Source of the DNA: Apteryx mantelli
Taxonomy: Eukaryota > Chordata > Aves > Apterygiformes > Apterygidae
Reading direction: 5' to 3'
Length of the DNA stretch: 64,000 nucleotides
Assembly (NCBI RefSeq): GCF_036417845.1
Contig: NC_089984.1
Span: 5,766,001 to 5,830,000, forward strand
Part shown: positions 37,431-62,512 of the stretch, in pieces
Layout: each line of letters opens with the position of its first letter
How positions within the stretch are numbered: position 1 is the stretch's first letter
The notes under the pieces: generated by a model
The model's input: the letters and a program-made list of their open reading frames with translations, nothing else
Told to the model about the DNA's origin: nothing
The model's database searches: none
Program-made: the position numbers and the translations under genes

Positions 37431-40400
37431 TTACTCCTGCCCTAACTCTTTGGGTTTGCTTAGCTCCCTGGCTTAGTGAGGCGGCCTGATAGTAGAGTCT
37501 TTACTTTCCACAGCTGCTTCCTGCTGTAAGAAAGCCACGTGCTGTCTTTTGCCAAACAGAAGTTATTATGAGAACAGCGCTACTGCAGTGATTTGATCTG
37601 TGGCTGCAGAGCACAGGAGTTTGTTCCGGTTTGTTTCTTTCTTTTGTTTTTTGTGTTTTTTTTTTTGTTTTTGCAAGCTTCTCTGTTTTTTTGTATCTGA
37701 AATACAAGAGCATTGTTTAAAGTTCAGGATCATACTCCTCTTTGTGTCTTCAAGCAGGAAAACATGCCAAGGGCTGCGTATATCTGATGGATGGAGCTGT
37801 TTGGTGTTCAAGCACCCAAGCCCACAGCTGAATTTGCAAGTGAATAGCCCTGATTGGAAAGTGCACTTTGCCAAGAGAGATGTCAGAATAACGACAAATA
37901 TTTTTCATGCCTTTATATCTGAAGAAGTACTGAAAACATTATTCTGGGCTGTAACCTATGTGCCTCTATTTAGCACAAAGAATTTTACGAACATATAAGT
38001 GTTTTCAGGACCACATTTTGCTTTTTGGTCATGAATTAAGACATTTTAATAGAGAACTGATGCCATGTAATTTGAGAGCATAGCTTTCAAAAATAATAAA
38101 TGGGATATGCAGGGAAACAGCGCTTGTTACCAGTGTTACTTACAAGCTTAAGTTTAATTATGCTTGACTGCTATTTGTGTGCTTCCTGAAACAGAATAAG
38201 CCCTATCATATTAATCCACTAGGCTAATCGGATTAATGGACAAAACACATCTTCTCTTAATAAGATAAAAGATTGAAGTATAATCCCTAAAGGAAGTATC
38301 CGCCCTGTTGTTAAAACAAACTAACAGAGCTATTGACCCTAACTGCCCTCAGAAATGGATCTTGCAACAAGAGCTGGTTTTAGAGGGAAGCAGCCAGGGA
38401 AGATTCCCAAAGTATCTCCAAGATACCCAAGTATCTTAGAACTTAAATTCTGGGACACTGTCTCAACTTTCTTCAGCCCAAAGCATTAGGTCATTTTATA
38501 GGCACACCTCTATCCATGTGAAGGATGAAAGGCCAGAGCATAAAGCTGCAGCCAAAAGCCTGCTCTGAAGGCAGTGCAGTGCCACAGCCTTTTGCTGCTA
38601 GATGCAGGTGACAGAGATCACAGATTAGGCTCATCATGTATGCCTGGCCTCTGTGCTGTGTGGAGATCTGCAGAGTAAGTGAGATTGGAGTCACTTTTGT
38701 GACTGACCTGCTGGGGGAGAAGCCATGATGTCTATGAGAGTCCATGTGTCTTTTCCAAGAGTCCATACACCTGCTTGTGATATGCATTGCCCAAGTAAAT
38801 ATTTCTGCAGCACATAAGCAGGGGAGATCATTTTGAAAATGATAGAGGCTTTCTCAATGTTTATTCATGTAATAATTTAAGTCGTACAAATAGCAGTTGT
38901 CACCTTGGCACTGAGGTTCTTCTTTGTAAGTTTTTTCAGGTTGAGCTCTGAGCTGTGTGAATTGCACCCATAAACTGTGTACGTTGTTATTTGTTCCCTG
39001 CAGATATTATACTCCATGCCAGAAGCGATCCTGTGAGTTAGGCAAAGGCCTGGCTGTACAGCTGCGTCTCTGATAGCTTCCTGTAGCTTACTAATTTGAA
39101 CTTTGTCAGGCCACCAGAGGAAGTGAGTCCCTGAGACTCTTCTGATGCAGGAAAACCAAGCAGAGGGAGCAGGCAAGGAAGCTGCAAGCAGTGGGAACAA
39201 ACACATGTGGTCTCTTATACAGAGAACACTGCAAGACAGGCAGGACTTCACTCCTACTGTCCTTGCTTCAGGTTTTCATGCCCTTTTCTACTGAAATTCC
39301 CTTAATACAGTCAAAAAAAGGGAGCAGATAAAATAAACCTGAGATTCATTGCTATCTCTATGGAAAGTAATTGACTGTTAAGTAACTTTCAGGAACTAGA
39401 AATGAGGATGTAGAAGAGAAGCCTAAACAGTACAGGGTGCGTTGGTAAGAGAGAGCATGTGCTGATTTGGTTGTGGTTTTGGCCTAGTAAGTGGTTTTGA
39501 CTTGGTAAGCAAAGAGGTAGAAACTACTTAAGGGATAGATGTATGTGTTCTCTTGCTTGAGAATGATGTTATTAATGAGAGAAGTATTTGGAAACTATAT
39601 TGATTAGCTTAAATGAATTATAACTGATTGCCTCAGATAATTAGTGTTTGGCTAGTTCTGCCTTGTGAGTGTTATTGTTAGAGTTGATTTTTTTATTGGA
39701 TTTATTAAATATTGTTAGTAATATTAGCAATTGGTAAAAGACTTTCAAGCCAAAGAAATGGTTGAAAAATGTGACTCTAAGCTAATGATTATACTGGTTA
39801 TCTTGTTTTTTTCTTGCTGTTCTGTTTCATGCCTTTCCAGCTGCCCCCAATAAGCAGAAACATGTATAGAATTGCTAACAGCTGACCTTTGCAAAATAAC
39901 TGTTAATTACTTACTTTAAATATATATGGCTAGCAATCTCACACTGAAAACTTATGGTCAAGCAACAAGAAACTTCTTGGTAGAAAAAAAATTATTTTTT
40001 TAGTGGGAGACCAAGGAAAGACAAACCACTTTAAAGAGAAGGCTAATGAGTAGTCTTTCCCTCTGGTGTTAAACTTTAGATGCAAACTAACCAAATCTGG
40101 CTTTGCTCTAAAGTTAGACTGTAGCCTATATTATGTATGCAAGGGGCTTCTACAGTTTCCACACTCAGGGTGGGGACCTTGAAAGAGAGAAACTGTCTAG
40201 TGTGATATTGCTGAATATAATCTATGCTTCTAACACTTGCACAGTTGTAGAGAAGATGCTTTTACATCTGAGTCCAAATCTAAGGTAAATGACATTTTAG
40301 AAGGATTTGTTCATTTCAGCTCCTTGGGATAGCATAGGTATTTTTGTCTTTTGCCCTTCCCTGCCTTTGTTGGTTAGAGAAGATGTGGTCTGCAGTGTTG

Positions 40401-40654
40401 CGCAAAATAATTGATAATAGGGTCCAGCTTCTTGACTGCAGGTAATGACTTCACTTGTTCAGTGGTTTAATCTGTGGGCACTGAAATGTAAACGCTGTGT
40501 GAAACTAGATGAGGCTTCATCTGTTTCCAAAGGATAAACCTAAGTTATTAGCGTACTTAAAAACAGCTAAGCAGTACCGTGAGCTAACTGTGTATGATAT
40601 AAAGATGACTCATCTGTTGATGCCTGTTTGCACGTCATGGCCTGTTGTCTCTAA

Positions 40655-40850
40655 AAGGATATTGAAGGACTGGAAAAGGTTCAGCGACGGCAACAGGGAT
40701 GATCAAAGATGTGCAATGTTGCTTCTGCGATGAACTAGGTAGGCGCTGATGCTTCAGCCTGGATGAGGGATAGGAATCGGCTGTTTGTGGTCTTTTCCGG
40801 TACAGGAATCTGTGGTGTGAAATGCAGCTAGTAGGGGCCAAGTTCCCAGT
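40655..40850 (+). repeat. Diverged CR1 LINE segment
   Basis: The words GGACTGGAAAAGGTTCAG, CGGCAACAGGGATGATCAAAG and TTCAGCCTGGATGAGGG follow the order of the CR1 internal region, whose consensus reads like GGCTGGAGAAGGTTCAG, GGGCAACCAGAATGATC and AGCCTGGAGAAGAGG. No intact reading frame is present. The borders are approximate. Confidence 0.55.
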
Positions 40851-41439
40851 GAACAAATGGAAGTGCTTCTTTGCCCCTTGGGTAGGGGATGGCACAACTC
40901 CTACATAAAAGATGCTGCGTACACAAACGGCTTTAGCTCAAGGGGAGGAGGAGAAATGCTTAGCAGGGAACTCTGTTGAGGGTTACTAAATAGATGGACC
41001 ACATCAGGTTGAGGAAACCCCTAAGCTAAAAGTGCTGGAGGCTGTGATAGTACTCTGGGCAGCTTTCTACCAAATGGGCTAGATGAAGCATTGGTGCCAG
41101 CTGTCACAGTTACTCTCATGCTCTTAAGGGCCCACTTGTGCCTTATTCTTGTTCTGGGCTGACCTTTCTTCCAGTATCCTTTCAGTTTCGGGCCTATGAA
41201 GTACTTCTACAGGATTGCTCAGAAAAGAAAGTGTATTGTTAGGCTTGTTCTTGCTACAAAGGAGTCAGTGTTTCTACTGGAAAACATATAGAAGTCTGTA
41301 AATCCAAAATCAAGTCTGAAAGCTGCTTGCTACTTGTTCTTCTATTGTCCTCTCCCAGCAAGCGTTTCTGTTGCGCTTGTTCTTAGAGATAGTAAGTGCT
41401 TCTTAACAACGTGCTAAAGTAACAAATTGTTCCCTTCAG

Positions 41440-41579
41440 GCCTGCTTGAAGCTGCCTACCCCATCAGCGTTCAACAGCAGGTGATAATGCACGAGACCAG
41501 CATAGAGGCTTGCAAGCAAAGTTTTACCATGACTGGAGCACCAGTGACTGCTGCAGTCGTGGAAGCTGGAACAAAATGA
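41440..41579 (+). other. Candidate unassigned exon (140 nt)
   Basis: A pyrimidine-rich acceptor (TTGTTCCCTTCAG, AG at 41438-41439) and a strong donor (GTAAGTAT from 41580) bracket 140 nt. One frame is open through the block and ends in TGA exactly at the exon end (41577-41579). The 45-residue peptide is not one I recognise. It lies 1.6 kb upstream of the P4HA1 TATA box on the same strand, so it could be a lncRNA exon or part of an upstream alternative transcript, or it could be chance. Confidence 0.25.
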
Positions 41580-43052
41580 GTAAGTATTCTTTATCTTAGT
41601 GGCAGAAAGCACTGATGAGGGGCAGAAATAAGCTTGCAGAGCAAGGCGATTCTGTGACCATTGGGAAAAGCCCTTGATTTGGGTGCTTGGTATATGCCAA
41701 ATGCCTGGGGTCCTTTTGACACAAAATTCTTAGCCTTTGGCCCCATGCTGACAAACACAAGCAAGCCTGCTACTAAACATGCTAACAAACTGGCTTTTGT
41801 TGAGGTTCTCCACTATCTGTCTTTCTAAAAGTGTAAAAGAAAGTTTGATGAAGAAATATATGGAAAGCAGGGAATCTCCCTAGGAAGGATCTGAACGCCT
41901 ACGGTGTGTGAGGTTTCCCCAAATCTCTAGAAGCTGCCGTTAAATCTCAGACTAGATATTAGGGACTCTTTGGATAATAGGGCTTTAACTAGATGCCTCA
42001 GCTAGAGGCTTGTATATCATTCCAGTGTTTCCTGCCAGTTGTAGGAGTTGTATTTCTGTTGGAAGACGACCAAGATGAGAGGAAAGGAAGGCTTATTTTT
42101 GACGGATAGTTCCACTAAAAACTGGCCTTCTTCCTACTCTGGCGCAGCAGCACTCGCAATACCGGTGATGTAGTCAGCTGCGTGGATGCAGATGTGTCCA
42201 CATCTGGACAAGAAATGACTAAACTCACTTGAACGCTATTGTTGTTTGCTTCTATGTAATATCTCATACTTTTCTGCAAAATGGGGCATAACACAGAGCG
42301 TTGTGGTGTCTGCTCTTCAAAAGACATTGTTGCATGAGTTGAAGCTTAGATAACAGCTTAGGTAGAGGGAAGAAATCTTAGTCATGGATCATGCCGCAAT
42401 CTCCAGTCCTTTTCTATGAAGGAGGTGGTTTTAAGCAAGATGGAAGTGCTAAAGGACATGTATTAGAAGGTGATGTTGTGATTCAGCAGCAGCGGCTAGT
42501 TACAGCTGGGTTAGAAAGGTGCAGAATAACAGCTGGGACTTCAGCAGAGCAGCACTGGATTTGCATTAATTCCTGTATCTTCCTGAAGCTGTAAGAAACA
42601 AAGGGTCCCTAGCTATTTCTAGCATTGGCAAATCATTGCTGTTTTTAGTGTTAACCGTGCACGTTTACTAATGAATGTATGGAGCCGTTTAATTTCTGAC
42701 TTTGCTCCATCTTGCCCGTGACCTTCCCTGCTCCGCTGGAACAACTTTTGAACAAGGCTGGGGGATTGCCCCCTCCCGACTCTTTGCCGGGCCTAATTAC
42801 TGTCGTGAAAGCTTTGCAGCCGGCGGCGGCCAAACCCGCTTAGGAAAAAAAGCGCTTAGGAAAGCGCCTGCCTCTGCTGCATCATCTTCCCCGTGATTAA
42901 AAAAAAAGGCAAAAAGGCGTTTGGGCTGCTTCTTTCGGGGGCGGGCGGCACCGAGCCCCGGTGCGGCGGCAGCGGGGCCCGCCCGGCGCCCACGTGGAGC
43001 AGCGGCGGCGGCGGCGCGTGCGCAGTGCGGCGGGCGCCGCTGTGACCGAGCT

Positions 43053-43057
43053 CACGT
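43053..43057 (-). promoter_or_regulatory. Hypoxia-response-type core, P4HA1 promoter
   Basis: On the minus strand the context reads GCTACGTGAGC, matching the TACGTG form of HIF-1 sites. It lies about 95 bp upstream of the TATA box. P4HA1 is an established HIF-1 target in mammals. Short motifs of this kind are frequent in CpG islands, so the site is a candidate only. Confidence 0.4.
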
Positions 43058-43151
43058 AGCGCGGCGGCTGCGGCCACCCCCACCTTCGCCCCCCTCCTCG
43101 CCCCCCCCACCCCGCGCCTCGCGCGGGCCGGGGGGGCGTGGCCTGCGCGCC

Positions 43152-43158
43152 TATAAAG
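43152..43158 (+). promoter_or_regulatory. TATA box of P4HA1
   Basis: TATAAAG occurs within an otherwise GC-only context (GCGCGCCTATAAAGGCCG). It predicts transcription start near 43180-43185, about 105-110 bp before a clean exon 1 donor at 43291. A TATA box inside a CpG island fits an inducible gene. Confidence 0.75.
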
Positions 43159-43181
43159 GCCGCGGCGGGGCCGCCGCGCGC

Positions 43182-43290
43182 CGTCCGTTACGCCACTCGG
43201 CGGCTCGCGGCGTGCCGTTAGCGGCGCGGCCCCTGCGCTCCCCGCCCGTCCCGACCTGTCCCGTCCCGACCGCCGCCGCCCTGCCCTCAG
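43182..43290 (+). other. P4HA1: P4HA1 non-coding exon 1
   Basis: The end is set by CTGCCCTCAG followed by GTGAGG at 43291. The start is estimated as about 30 bp after the TATA box. No start codon for P4HA1 is present here; the coding sequence begins in exon 2, as in other vertebrate P4HA1 genes. Confidence 0.6.
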
Positions 43291-46200
43291 GTGAGGCCGT
43301 CGCCCCCTTCCCCCCCCCCCCCCCCGCGGCGGGGGCTGCCCCCTCCCCTCTACCGTTGCCGGCCGGTGGCGGCGGGGCCGCCCGCGCGCCGCGAGGGGGG
43401 TGGGGGCGATACGTGGCAGGCGCGGCGCTCGCCGCGCGGCCGGTGTCCCGGCGCCGGCCGTTACGCAACGGGAGCCGGCGCCCTCCGGAGCGGCGCGGAC
43501 GGGCGGCGCCCGCTCCACGGCGAGGGCCGCGGCCGCCCCGCCGCCTCCCTGGGGCCGGCGGGGTTTTAACGGTTCCGCGGGCGGCCCCCCGCGACGGCCG
43601 CTGCTCGGCGGGCGCCTCGCCGCCCCGCCGCGGCTGCCCGCCCCGTCCCGTCCCGCTGTGCAGCACCGTCGGGGCTTCCCGGGCGGCGGTCCAAGGGGGG
43701 CGGCTGCTGCTGCTGGGACTGCAGCTGCCGACCGGCTCGGTTGTGCCGTCCGGGGAACTGAAGAGTGCCGAGATACCGAAACAATTAGTTTGGTGCCCGG
43801 AGAAATGCCTGAGTTACTCTGCACGGGCGCTGAAGGACTGCACCAGTTGTGTCAGCGTCGCGCTCGGGATTTGCAGCTGTGGGTGCTCTATGTGGTACTT
43901 GCATTACGAGGAACAAGGCTTGCCTTGAATTCTCTCGTTCTACTACTTTGGGTTGGAGAAAGGCAATTGCATGATGTAAAACCTATTTTACATCCAAGTA
44001 ATCTGCAGGAAGGTACACCCCTGAGCAGGTATCTCGATAGGAGGGATTAATTTGACTAGAGGGGAAATTTCAGCAGGGAGTCTTGAGGATGCCGCTGAAT
44101 GAAGAGACAGTAAGAATGTCAGATATGTTTAGAGTACATTTTTTTCCGGCTTACCTGAAAAGCTTGCATGCTCCTAGAGGAACGATAGTTCAGACTTGTG
44201 GAAAGAAGGTCTTATTGACGTGTAAAGGATTACCCAGCATTCAGTTTGATGTGGGTTTTTTTTTCTGCTGAATTCAACGAGAGGAGTTGCAGAGACTCAT
44301 GAGTGCTTAAGTATTCACCTACTTCGGTTGGGTAAAGAGTCTGAGCTCAAGGTTTTAGTAACAAAGAGGCTATCAGTTATAACAAGCAGATGTATGTTAG
44401 AGGCAGTTTCTTATAAGGCCGTTGAACTAAACATGCAAACAGTACTCTGGTGAGGGCGTTGAAAGTAAAGGTAATGACTTCCCAAGTTGCTCAGGAAGCA
44501 GAGACCTGCTTTTCGGGATAAGAGATGTTGTCCACCTTGCTGTTCTGCACCCATTACTACCTTTGGATCATTGTTGGATGCATTTAAAATGTCTTAACCA
44601 TGCTATAAATCCTTTGATTGGATCCAGACTACTTTGCAGTGTTTTCTAATTATGTGCTGACAGAACTGGTATTGATTTCCCCCTTCCTCCTCCTTGCCCC
44701 CCAGAGTCAAAGTAACAGGAATGTGCCTAAATCTGGCTGAGTTAAGAGTGTTAATTCTGCCCTGTAAGCTGTGGTTGTGGTATAGGTGGGCACATCTGTT
44801 CCAGGTGTAATTCATTTAGCTCCTGAAGAGAAGCACCGTTTGAAGAACTACATCTAGTGGCAGTACTGTTCTGAGCAGTTCCTGTCTGTGCTCTTCACAT
44901 GTGCTAGTACATCTGCTTGTGGTGTTGCATAGCAAACCATATTGGAAGTGTGAGGGGGGAGGAATCACTACCTCATCTCCCAGTAAGAAATAGCTATTTG
45001 ATGTGGATTCGTTCCCTTTGCTAATTCAGTGCGGAGCCCCACAAATGATGGGCCTTTTGCTGGCACAAGTGGTGTAGTATGGAGACAGGAGCTGCTGCAA
45101 AAACTTGTCTTGAACTACAGAGTGAATATATACATTGAGACTGATGTATGGAGCCAAAGGAGAGATAAGATCTCTGACCTATAGATTTAAACATTGTTGC
45201 ATAATGAATGGTTTTAAATTCTAGCTTTTAGAACTATTTTGAGGCACGCACATAGATTAGAATATACCCAGTATGCAGTTTGATAAACACAAATGACAAA
45301 TAATGACTAACCCCATGGAGGAAGGGATGAAGAGGTTTATGGGAGGAGAACTCTACCTACATGTTGAGATCGATACAGATAAAGAAACACCTTTTTGTTT
45401 GTCTCTGAAAGTGCTGCAACACAGTATACTTGTTGAAAAAGCTTACTTTATAAATGGAGTGTATTTAACTGAAGAAAGACTGTAAATAAAGTCTGTGCTG
45501 AAACAATATCTTTGTTGTCACTTGTACTGTGCATTTCTAGGTGGTATTATTCCAGTGACTTCAGAGTTGCTGTTCCTCTCAAAAGATGAATAGACTTTCT
45601 GCTGTTGCAGAACAACCTGCTGGGCTAGAACTTGAGCCCAGAAGAACTCTTACTTGTTACTATTCTTCAGCTGTTGATCACTGGAATTTCCTAGTTTCTT
45701 TATAATCACTCTTAATATCTGAAAACATTCTGAATATCTCTGTATGTACTCTGCTAATCCTTGAGCAGAGAATAAATAGAAGGATAGCCTTCTGCTTGTT
45801 GTGTCTAGTAAGATAAGCGCTGTGCTGCAGTGCCAGTGTTCTTTGCCTTGGCTTAGAAAGTTAAAATAAGTGGGCTATGAAAGGACTGTGTCCATTCAGT
45901 CTTACACTGGAAGAAGCAAGAAGAAACTTCCTTTAGTTTCTTAGGTACAAATCTGTGTACAAACATCCCAGTTTTATAGTCAGACTCTTGAATGCTGCCT
46001 TCAATTCAAGGTGGTAATAAGTGAAACTTAAAAGACGTTTATTAGTTACTTTGACTGTCAAAGTGATCCTTATCTCTTGTTTCTGTCCTGCAGAAAGAAG
46101 GATTTGAAGAGATAATTAAGATCTCAGAGATGTAGTATGTTGGCTGGTTTTTATCCCTTTCAAATAAAAGTAGGAACACCAAGTCCTTTATTTGTACTAC

Positions 46201-49200
46201 CAACCAGTAAAAAAAATTCCAAAATATCACTAAAGGTAATCAGCAGAGTTCTTCAAAGTAGTACTTACATTGCAACTTTGACATTAAAAAGATGCCTTAA
46301 AACATCCCATGTTTTTGTGTTAGTAGCAGTTCTAGAAAATCTGCTTTCTTCTCTCACTGCTTAGATCTTAATTTAAAATCAGCCTTTAAATACAAGCTGC
46401 TAGAGAACTTAGGTAACTGAATTCTGGCGTTTCTGTACTGATACTGTTAAACAATGATGGCAGTTAACTACTCTTGGTGCTGAAGAACTTTCCCAGATCT
46501 CTCAAGTATTTAATTTTGAGTGATATTTCCAAGTGTGTGGTGTCAGACGATAATAACTTGAACTCTGTTCCCTGAGATAGATTTACTGCAGTGAGCATCT
46601 ATCACTCTTTGTGGTGCTATCCTCTTCCCCTCCCCTGCCCCAGCTTAGCTCTGTTTAACTGTTTTTTTTTAAACATAAAGTGCGATGCAGTAAGGATTGA
46701 CTAGTATTTAAATCAAAAGTTTAAGCATCCTGGAGATGTGGTTTTGATTACCAACCCTGCAGCAACCTTAATTTAGAGTAGGTTCACTTATTTCTTAAAT
46801 AAAAATGCTATTTTGGAATTAACTTAGAGCTATTCCAGAATAATTCCATATGCGAGTATGCCTTCTATTTCTATTTTTCATCTGTAGCTTCTTACTTTCT
46901 GGGTCCTGGTAAGCACCTGGGAGCTTGGAATTGTTAGTGTTGGTGGCTGTATGAAAAGCATGTTCAGACAAACACTTTGGTTTTCAGTCACCAATTAGTG
47001 TGACTTTGGTGGTTTTGAGGTTATATCACTCTTTGTGGTTTGTCTTAATTTTGCTCTTCCTTTCTGCTTACATGGATGCTACATGTACGTCCATTCTGAT
47101 GCATCTCTTGCAATCCTGTTTCCCCTTGCAGAGCAAATGTTGAAGGCTCTACAAGAGCATAAGAAAAAGTCTTGAATTTCAACAAATGAAATGGCATTTT
47201 TTTGTCCATCCCTGCTATTAGGTGAATCCTATGCCACATTTGGCAGTATGATTCCTCTAATTGCTGCTTTGTCTTACTTGCATATCTATATCTATGTCTA
47301 TAATTTCATATTTGCTTGTTCTTTGCTATTTTCTGTTTGTTTTTTTGGTTTTGGTTTTTGTTGTTGTTTTTGTTTTTTCTCTGCCATGTTTCACTGTTTC
47401 AAAGCTTAGCAAACATATTCTGTATAGAAAGTCAGGAAACTCCTGGTTTAAAACTGTCAGGCTGACTCCTACTGAAATCAGGACTAAAATCATTTCTTCT
47501 GTGTGTGGGCAGTAGATTCCCTCCTCTCTAAGCTGCTCAACTACCATCTTTGCGTTTGCCTGAGGGACAGTTGAGGAGGAGAGTCAGACTGACAGCAATA
47601 ACGTAGAGAGGATTTTCATCTTGATTTCCTTCATGTCACTGATAGGAAGAAATTAAGCCTACTTATTTGGCAGCCTGTGTGTCTAAGAGATTTCCAGCAT
47701 CTATGTTAACTGAGCTTTGTTTTTGTTGATTTGGGAACCTGTAGCCGGTCCTTTTGCAGCAGGTTTAAAAGCCATGCTCCTTAGCAACTGTTGTTAGGGC
47801 AGTGAAAGCTTGGCCGGCCGCTGTCTTGGGCTCTCTTTCCAATTATCTGAATTCCAGCTGGGAGGGAAGCAATCGGAGGGTGACTGAAAGTTATTGGAGG
47901 ATTCTGAATCCTTGCAAAGGACAGAAAAGCTGGAGACTCTGAAATGAAAGAGAAAGTGAAATTGGAGGTCATCTCATCTAACCTCCTGCTTCAAGCTGGG
48001 TGAGCTTGGAAGTTAGGTCAGGTTGCAGAGGGACTTACCCGTTGAGTTTTGACACTCTCCCGATAATGCAAAACCTGGTTTCTCTGGGCAGCCTCTTCCA
48101 GTGCTTAACTGCTGTCATTATGAGAAGCTTTCTCCTTGTACCTAATCAGAGTTTCCCGTGTTGCAACTTGTGACCATTGCCACTTGTCCTTTGCTGTGCT
48201 TCTCTGAAGGTGTGAGGAGGGAGATCTTAGGGGAAATAGGGTTGCAGTTGTGTTCAGAGTCTGAGCAATATTGGAGCAGGCTGTAAAGGCAGGTAAAGAA
48301 GAAGAAAAACTGTTTCCAAAGCATGTTACTCAAATAGGCTTTAAGGCATCATTCTGTCTTGCTAGGTGGAAGACTGCTACCAAGAGCCACTTGGTGGAGA
48401 GGAGACATCTTTTCTCATAATATATTTTTTTTCCTTTTTTAAGGTTTCATCTTGATTAATGCTAAAGTAACTTTTATGATGGTCTCCTTGTGTTTTATTA
48501 AGTGCAATGAACAGCTCAATAAATTCTGAGTACTGATAATGTTAGCAAATATTTATTGTGTAGCAGAACTGTGCTTTGTAATTGATTCGCGGATGTATTT
48601 GCTTGACTTCTGAATGAGCAGGAGGCCCTGGGCTTTGTGGAGAGCAAAACGGGAAATTGAGCAGGTTTTTTACTAGGGGCTCAGGTACACGTCAGTGTCC
48701 CTGCACCCTGTGGATACAGCTTTGAAGTAGAAAGTGAAAGTAAACTTACCTGTGAGAAAACTTCCTTCCTGTAGAAGCAACAGTGCTGGTTTAGAGCATT
48801 TGTGAGACTGCAGTCTCTGCCTCGACTGGGAAGAAAAACATGACTCCAGGCTTTCCCTCTCCACATTTTTACTTGACAGCTTTCCTTCTGCTGGTAAATG
48901 TGTCGGAATGTTTCAGCCCTTCAGTTTTGGTCACACAGATTTCAGATGGTTTACGAGAGTTTGTGGCTGCCCTGCTTTACTGGGCACTTGTGAGTTTCCT
49001 GGTAGCGCTGGTGAAACTGTGCTTGTCCTGACCAAGAGGTGGTCCACAGAATCAGTAAATCCACATCTGTGTATTTTTCTTTCCGTTAGTGCTAGAGGTG
49101 AAAAGGAAAGGCATGAATTGCTTGGTGACTCTTAATGTGCAATAAGAGAAGATGACACTGCAATTTGATGTCCTGAGAGTATTTTCATTATTACCTACCC

Positions 49201-50287
49201 TTGTGGGATGAATGATTTTTCTTTAGGTATGATTTTTGCACTTTTCTCATTTTATTTGCACCTTCTGTGAATGGCACACCTGTTTTTATGTTGTACACTA
49301 CAAGTACTGTCAATTCAATCCAAAGCATATCGCTTTCTTCCCTAAACAGACTGAGCCATTTTGTAGCTTTCTGGACTGGCTTTGTGATGTTTCTTTGGGA
49401 GTAGAAGATTTTTATTAGCTCTTGCCTCTGGAAGAGTTGTAGAACAGTTGTTTTGATTTATCAAAGGAGATGCTGTACGTGAGAGGTTGAACAGACTTGT
49501 GTATGGAAAACACAAACGTGAATTCCAAGAGAACATTTAAAGTATGCATTAGTGAGGAAATCCTAGGCTGTTTTGAAGGTTCAGGATCTTGAAAGGCCAT
49601 GAACTTGGCAGCTGTTACAGGAGAAAGCACTGGCCTGTATATCTGTTACAGACTCATCTAAGACTAACTTTGAATCAGCCAACGGAGTAGCCTTTTGTAT
49701 CAAGGTGTGCTTTCAGATGTGGATGCTGGCTGAAGAGCAGGAGCATGCAAGTAACTTATTATGTGGACTGGTTGTATAGGGGTTGTATTTATACCTGTTC
49801 CCAAAGGCATCTTTCTGACTCATCAGAGGCAACTGTTTTTTCAGTGGGTGGATGAACGTGATGTTATGTATTGTAACTTGTTATTATGGTTTTCTTCAGC
49901 GTTTGGTTTTAGGAGTCTTGTTTTTTCTTGTTGACGCTTTTTGTGATACGGCTCTATCTGCAGTGTTTCTTAGATGTCAAAAAGATGAAGAATGCTTGTG
50001 ATGACCCTGTCTCCAAGCTATTCTTCGTTCTCCTATTGCACAAGGCAAAAGTACTACTAAGATGTTTTTGCAGAATGGAGTCAGTCCTCTGTGAGAGCTT
50101 TTGTGCTCAAGCTTATCAAGGGCAGGACTATAAAAGAAGAATGGATTGCTGGTTGGTGAACCTCTGGTACTGAAATTCTGCTGCCTCAAGGACTAGTGGC
50201 AGTCCTGAGACAATAAGCTGTCTCTTTCAAAGGTAGATTCAAATCTCTGCGTAGGGAAGTTTTACCTACTTTATGTTTCTTTCGTAG
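43291..50287 (+). other. P4HA1 intron 1
   Basis: This 7 kb intron runs from the exon 1 donor to the acceptor TTTCTTTCGTAG (AG at 50286-50287). It contains the downstream half of the CpG island, another TACGTGG core at 43410-43416, a T/G-rich low-complexity tract at about 47335-47385 and a CR1 fragment at 47960-48212. I find no other exon that I can support. Confidence 0.7.
47960..48212 (-). repeat. CR1 LINE fragment
   Basis: The sequence follows the reverse-complement CR1 consensus over some 250 bp. In order: TTGGAGGTCATCTCATCTAA, CCTCCTGCTTCAAGC, TCTCTGGGCAGCCTCTTCCA, GTGCTTAAC, AGAAGCTTTCTCCTTGTACC, and CCATTGCCACTTGTCCT. It lacks the extreme 3' terminus and carries many substitutions, so it is an old insertion. 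It lies in P4HA1 intron 1, antisense to the gene. Confidence 0.88.
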
Positions 50288-50316
50288 GTACGTGGTGAGG
50301 TGGCAGCTATTAAACT

Positions 50317-62512
<12,196 letters not shown>

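Larger units (their letters stand above)
37431..42900. other. Intergenic region between NUDT13 and P4HA1
   Basis: This is the spacer between two divergently transcribed genes. It contains a T-rich tract (about 37636-37690), a diverged CR1 segment at about 40655-40850 and a candidate spliced exon at 41440-41579. The remainder is AT-rich single-copy-looking sequence in which I see no gene. Confidence 0.5.
42930..43740 (+). promoter_or_regulatory. P4HA1 CpG-island promoter
   Basis: A dense GC- and CpG-rich block surrounds the TATA box at 43152 and the non-coding first exon. Long ORFs on both strands within it (for example 42921-43928 and 43824-42856) are composition artefacts. A C-run of about 14 lies at 43312-43325, just inside intron 1. 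Three ACGTG cores of the type bound by HIF-1 occur at 42992, 43053 (minus) and 43411. Confidence 0.8.

Noticed and set aside
40509-40733. 74-codon plus-strand ORF
   Set aside because: Its 3' part overlaps the diverged CR1 segment, and the rest has no recognisable similarity.
42856-43928. Overlapping 322- and 335-codon ORFs on opposite strands at the P4HA1 CpG island
   Set aside because: They are rich in Arg, Pro, Ala and Gly, cover a TATA box and a non-coding exon, and show no family resemblance. They are composition artefacts.
45303-45490. 60-codon ORF followed immediately by AATAAA in P4HA1 intron 1
   Set aside because: The peptide has no homologue I recognise, the poly(A) hexamer overlaps the stop codon, and there is no sign of a promoter.
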